From a candidate division WOR-3 bacterium (GTDB lineage Bacteria; Hydrothermota; Hydrothermia; Hydrothermales; JAJRUZ01): DNA of 64,000 nucleotides. Location of the stretch: assembly GCA_039804025.1 (NCBI GenBank), contig JBDRZP010000006.1, forward strand, positions 1 to 64,000. The letters are read 5' to 3'. The notes beneath the pieces are model-generated. The model saw only the letters and a list, made by a program, of their open reading frames with translations, had not been told where the DNA came from and searched no databases. A program made the position numbers and the translations under genes. Every line of letters begins with the position of its first letter. Position 1 is the first letter of the stretch. Positions 61,312 to 64,000 of the stretch are shown one piece after another.

Positions 61312-62642
61312 TAACCTCTTCTTCCTCTGAATCTACCTTTCTGTAATAAACCTTCATACTGTCTTGTCAAAAGATGGGATTCTATCTGCTGAAGCGTGTC
61401 CTGTGCAACACCTATTATTATTAAAAGCCTTGTCCCACCAAAATAAAAGGGAACATTTGTAATTTTTGAAATATAATAAGGCAAAATAGCAATAAGGGCT
61501 ATAAAAATTCCTCCGGGAAGAAGTATCCTTTTTAAAACATTATCAATATATTCAGCAGTTTTATCTCCAGGTCTAACTCCAGGAATAAAACCTGAGAATT
61601 TCTGTAAGTTATCAGCTATATCTTTTGGATTTAGAATTACTGCTGTATAGAAATAATTAAAAAATATTATAAGAATTCCATAAACTAAATCATAAAGTAA
61701 GTGTCCTGGGTTGAAAAGCTGGGTGTATATCATAATGTCCTGTAATTGCGGAAAAAAGGAACCAAGTGAATAGGGTAAAATCATTAAACTCTGGGCAAAA
61801 ATTATTGCCATTACACCAGCAGTTGTCATTTTAAGGGGTAAATGAGTTGAGGCTCCTCCATAAACTTTTCTTCCAATTATTCTCCTTGCATACTGAACAG
61901 GAATTTTTCTTGAGGATAAATTCATAAAAACTATTGCATAGGTGATTAAAAATAATATAGCACCTGCAAATATAATTGCTGCAAGGGATATTGCTCCATT
62001 TTTTAAAAGCCCAAAAGTCTGAAATACTTCCTGTGGAACTGTATCAAGGGAACCCACAAAAATTAAAAGGGAAGCCCCATTTCCTATACCCCTATCTGTA
62101 ATCTGTTCACCCAGCCACATACAAAAAACTGCTCCTGCTGAAAGTGTAATAACTGTTAAAAGAGTAAAACCAATTCCAGGATGTGGAACAATCGGTAGTC
62201 CTGAGGGAGAAGTAAATCTTGTTAGAAGCGAAGAAATTCCAAAAGATTGAATTGCAGCAACTAAAACTGTTAAATATCTTGTCCATTGCTCTATCCTCCT
62301 TCTCCCTGCTTCTCCTTCTCTCTGAATTTTTTCGAGATAAGGAACAGAAGTAGTTAAAATCTGGAATATAATTGAAGCAGAAATATAAGGCATTATTCCA
62401 ATACCTAAAATAGAAGCTCTTGATAAAGCACCACCAACAAACAAATCAAAAAGACCAAGGAAAGAACCCCTTAATTGCTGGGCAAATAGTTCTCCAAGGG
62501 CTCTTGTATCAATCCCGGGAATAGGAATATGGGTTCCAAGTCTGAAAATTATAAGAACAATAGCAGTAAATAAAAATCTTTCCTTTAAATCCTTTATTTT
62601 AAAAAGATTTTTAATCCTCTCAATTGCAGGTTCAGATGCCAT
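61311..62642 (-). CDS. secY: Preprotein translocase subunit SecY
   Basis: A 443-residue, ten-helix SecY: PGIDT near the N terminus, RIEQWTRYLTV, the cytoplasmic PVQYARRIIGRKVYGGASTHLPLK loop region and the C-terminal GTRLLIIIGVAQDTLQQIESHL are diagnostic. It follows rplO by three bases. Confidence 0.97.
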   Translation of the reverse strand: MASEPAIERIKNLFKIKDLKERFLFTAIVLIIFRLGTHIPIPGIDTRALGELFAQQLRGSFLGLFDLFVGGALSRASILGIGIMPYISASIIFQILTTSVPYLEKIQREGEAGRRRIEQWTRYLTVLVAAIQSFGISSLLTRFTSPSGLPIVPHPGIGFTLLTVITLSAGAVFCMWLGEQITDRGIGNGASLLIFVGSLDTVPQEVFQTFGLLKNGAISLAAIIFAGAILFLITYAIVFMNLSSRKIPVQYARRIIGRKVYGGASTHLPLKMTTAGVMAIIFAQSLMILPYSLGSFFPQLQDIMIYTQLFNPGHLLYDLVYGILIIFFNYFYTAVILNPKDIADNLQKFSGFIPGVRPGDKTAEYIDNVLKRILLPGGIFIALIAILPYYISKITNVPFYFGGTRLLIIIGVAQDTLQQIESHLLTRQYEGLLQKGRFRGRRG

Positions 62643-62645
62643 TTT

Positions 62646-63092
62646 TTAATTTATAAATTTAACCTCTCCCCCAGCTTTACAAATCTTTTCAATTGCCTTT
62701 TTTGAAGCCTTATGAACATAGACCTTTAAAGGGAAATTAATTTCCCCTTTAGAAAGAAGTTTAACTTTTAAGTTCTTTCTCAAAAGTCTCCTTTTTTCCA
62801 TCTCTTCATAGGTTGCTTCCTCACCCTCTTTGAATTTTCTCACAAGATCCCTTATGTTTATAACTTCATATTTTTCAGCAAAAGGATTATTAAAACCTAC
62901 TTTTGGTAACCTTCTGTAAATGGGCATCTGTCCTCCTTCAAATTCTGGCCCTTTTTCCTTACCTGACCTTGATTTTGCTCCCTTATGACCTCTACCTGAA
63001 GTTTTACCATGACCTGAACCAATACCTCTTCCAACTCTTTTTCTTTTTTTAACAGAACCTTTTGCAGGTTTTAATTTACTTAAATCAAGCAT
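62646..63092 (-). CDS. rplO: 50S ribosomal protein L15
   Basis: A 148-residue L15 with the glycine/lysine-rich opening RVGRGIGSGHGKTSGRGHKG and EGGQMPIYRRLPKVGF. It is the first gene of a minus-strand operon with its own promoter; rpsE and rpmD, which normally precede it, are missing. GGAGG lies before the ATG. Confidence 0.97.
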   Translation of the reverse strand: MLDLSKLKPAKGSVKKRKRVGRGIGSGHGKTSGRGHKGAKSRSGKEKGPEFEGGQMPIYRRLPKVGFNNPFAEKYEVINIRDLVRKFKEGEEATYEEMEKRRLLRKNLKVKLLSKGEINFPLKVYVHKASKKAIEKICKAGGEVKFIN

Positions 63093-63145
63093 TATATTTC
63101 CTCCTTTTTAATTCAGTTATCGGGAATTTTTAATTTTAACTTATT

Positions 63146-63174
63146 ATTATAAAAAAACTTTTTAAAATTTTCAA
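63146..63174 (-). promoter_or_regulatory. Promoter of rplO-secY operon
   Basis: Minus strand TTGAAA, 17 bases, TATAAT; start near 63139, giving a ~47-base leader with GGAGG. Confidence 0.55.
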
Positions 63175-63189
63175 GCTATTAATTTAAAT

Positions 63190-63218
63190 TTGACTTTTTT
63201 TAAGTAAAATTTTAAAAT
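63190..63218 (+). promoter_or_regulatory. Leaderless promoter of PAS kinase gene
   Basis: TTGACT, 17 bases, TAAAAT; the -10 box ends seven bases before the ATG at 63226. Confidence 0.6.
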
Positions 63219-63225
63219 AAAATTA

Positions 63226-64000
63226 ATGGGAAGATTACCTCCCCCTTTTAAAATTTTCATCATATATTTAATCATAGGGGGATTCTGGATAATTTTTAGC
63301 GATAAAATTACATATTTAATTTTCAGAGAACCTGATTTATATCTATTGGTTCAGCATTTCAAAGGAATTTTCTATATATTAACAAGTGGAATAATTTTTA
63401 TGTTTATCATAAATTTTTATTTCAAAAGATTAGAAGAGGAAAAGGAAAAATTAGAATCAATTATTAAAAATTCACCCCTTGCAATATTTATTTCTGAAGA
63501 TTCCAAAATAATATTTTTAAACCCCTCTCTTTTAAAAATTCTCGGATATTCTGAAGAAGAAATTAAAGAAAAAAAATTAGAAGATTTAATATCAAAAGAG
63601 GAAATTGAAAATTTTAAGAGCAAGTCAAAAGAGACTCTTGAAGGAAAGATAAATAATTTTTCATCAAAATTCCTTAGAAAAGATGGTGAAATTATAGATG
63701 TAGAAATCTGGCAAATTAAACTTAAAATTAAAAATAAAAAGAAACTCCTTAATATATGTGTTGACATTACTGAAAAATTAAAATTAATAGAAGAAAAAGA
63801 AAAATTAAAAGAATATTACTATGAAATCTCAAAAACGGAAGCAATAGGTAAAATAGCAAGTGGAATAGTCCATGACTTTAACAATTTACTTACAGCCATT
63901 TACGGTTTTTCAGAACTTTCCCTGATGGAAATAGGAGAAAAACACCCAGTTTCTAATAACCTTAAAGAGATAATAAATCTTGTTGAAAGGGGTTCAAATT
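63226..64000 (+). CDS. PAS-domain sensor histidine kinase (3' end outside window)
   Basis: Read from the ATG at 63226, the frame is open to the window end (258 residues so far). Two membrane helices (~8-26 and ~48-66), a PAS domain (~70-190: IIKNSPLAIFI, NPSLLKILGYSEEEI, FLRKDGEIIDVEIW), a short coiled coil, then a HisKA-type H-box IASGIVHDFNNLLTAIYGF with the phosphoacceptor His. The HDFNN form is typical of hybrid or NtrB-like kinases. The ATP-binding domain must lie beyond 64000. Divergent from the rplO operon. Confidence 0.88.
   Translation, partial: MGRLPPPFKIFIIYLIIGGFWIIFSDKITYLIFREPDLYLLVQHFKGIFYILTSGIIFMFIINFYFKRLEEEKEKLESIIKNSPLAIFISEDSKIIFLNPSLLKILGYSEEEIKEKKLEDLISKEEIENFKSKSKETLEGKINNFSSKFLRKDGEIIDVEIWQIKLKIKNKKKLLNICVDITEKLKLIEEKEKLKEYYYEISKTEAIGKIASGIVHDFNNLLTAIYGFSELSLMEIGEKHPVSNNLKEIINLVERGSN

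Overview
The window is AT-rich, densely coding bacterial DNA. No phage, transposon, CRISPR array or rRNA is visible. Four secreted proteins end in a module that reads like a type IX secretion sorting signal (a D-x-x-GRK turn, a GxYF/I strand, then a basic end). Together with LVIVD-type propeller proteins, a Tad pilus and a queuosine pathway, this suggests an uncultured, probably anaerobic or microaerophilic and possibly thermophilic lineage near the FCB group, of the candidate phylum WOR-3 / Hydrothermae kind. That placement is inference from protein style; no 16S gene is present.

Layout. 1-3.7 kb: a membrane glycosyltransferase-like gene next to a near-identical copy of its own 5' end, an N-terminally shortened folE and a second polytopic membrane gene. 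3.7-12.2 kb: secreted beta-propeller and surface proteins, a lipoprotein and a thermolysin-family protease. 12.3-30.7 kb, minus strand: a complete Tad/Flp pilus locus with two transcription blocks. The upstream block runs lipoprotein, secretin, fused TadZ-TadA, TadB, TadC, TPR protein, a sensor with a dead SpoIIE-like phosphatase, a beta-propeller, CpaB and a membrane protein. The downstream block starts at a consensus promoter and holds six tiny Flp pilins, three TadE/G-type pseudopilins, a lipoprotein and the prepilin peptidase. 30.9-33.9 kb: the first part of the spc ribosomal operon (rpsQ to rplR). 33.9-37.6 kb: a glycosyltransferase, then a cohesin-like lipoprotein beside a subtilase that carries a dockerin. 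37.7-42.8 kb: an Rrf2 Fe-S regulator, a small winged-helix protein, a cytochrome bd-like oxidase with a fused cytochrome c, and a protein built from D-x-x-G-N-D-x-Y repeats. 42.9-46.9 kb: ispH, a Xer recombinase, a CCA/poly(A) polymerase-type nucleotidyltransferase and a DegT aminotransferase. 47-55.7 kb: a surface protein, an ABC-2 exporter trio, a GT39-like protein, a GH63-like hydrolase and an AsmA protein. 55.8-58.4 kb: tRNA-Pro, a serine palmitoyltransferase-like enzyme and an alcohol dehydrogenase. 58.4-63.1 kb, minus strand: the second half of the spc operon (rplO-secY-adk-map-infA) followed by rpmI-queD-queE-adh. The window ends inside a PAS histidine kinase.

Two signals cut across genes. 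First, many first genes have a sigma70-type promoter whose -10 box lies about 6-12 bases before the ATG with no Shine-Dalgarno, so leaderless mRNAs look common; other genes have a strong GGAGG. Second, at least eight intergenic or leader hairpins have a seven-base loop TTCAAAT or a close variant, the loop of a tRNA T-arm. They sit right after stop codons or at predicted mRNA 5' ends. I regard this recurrent T-arm-like hairpin, and the adjacent cohesin and dockerin proteins, as the most unusual content.
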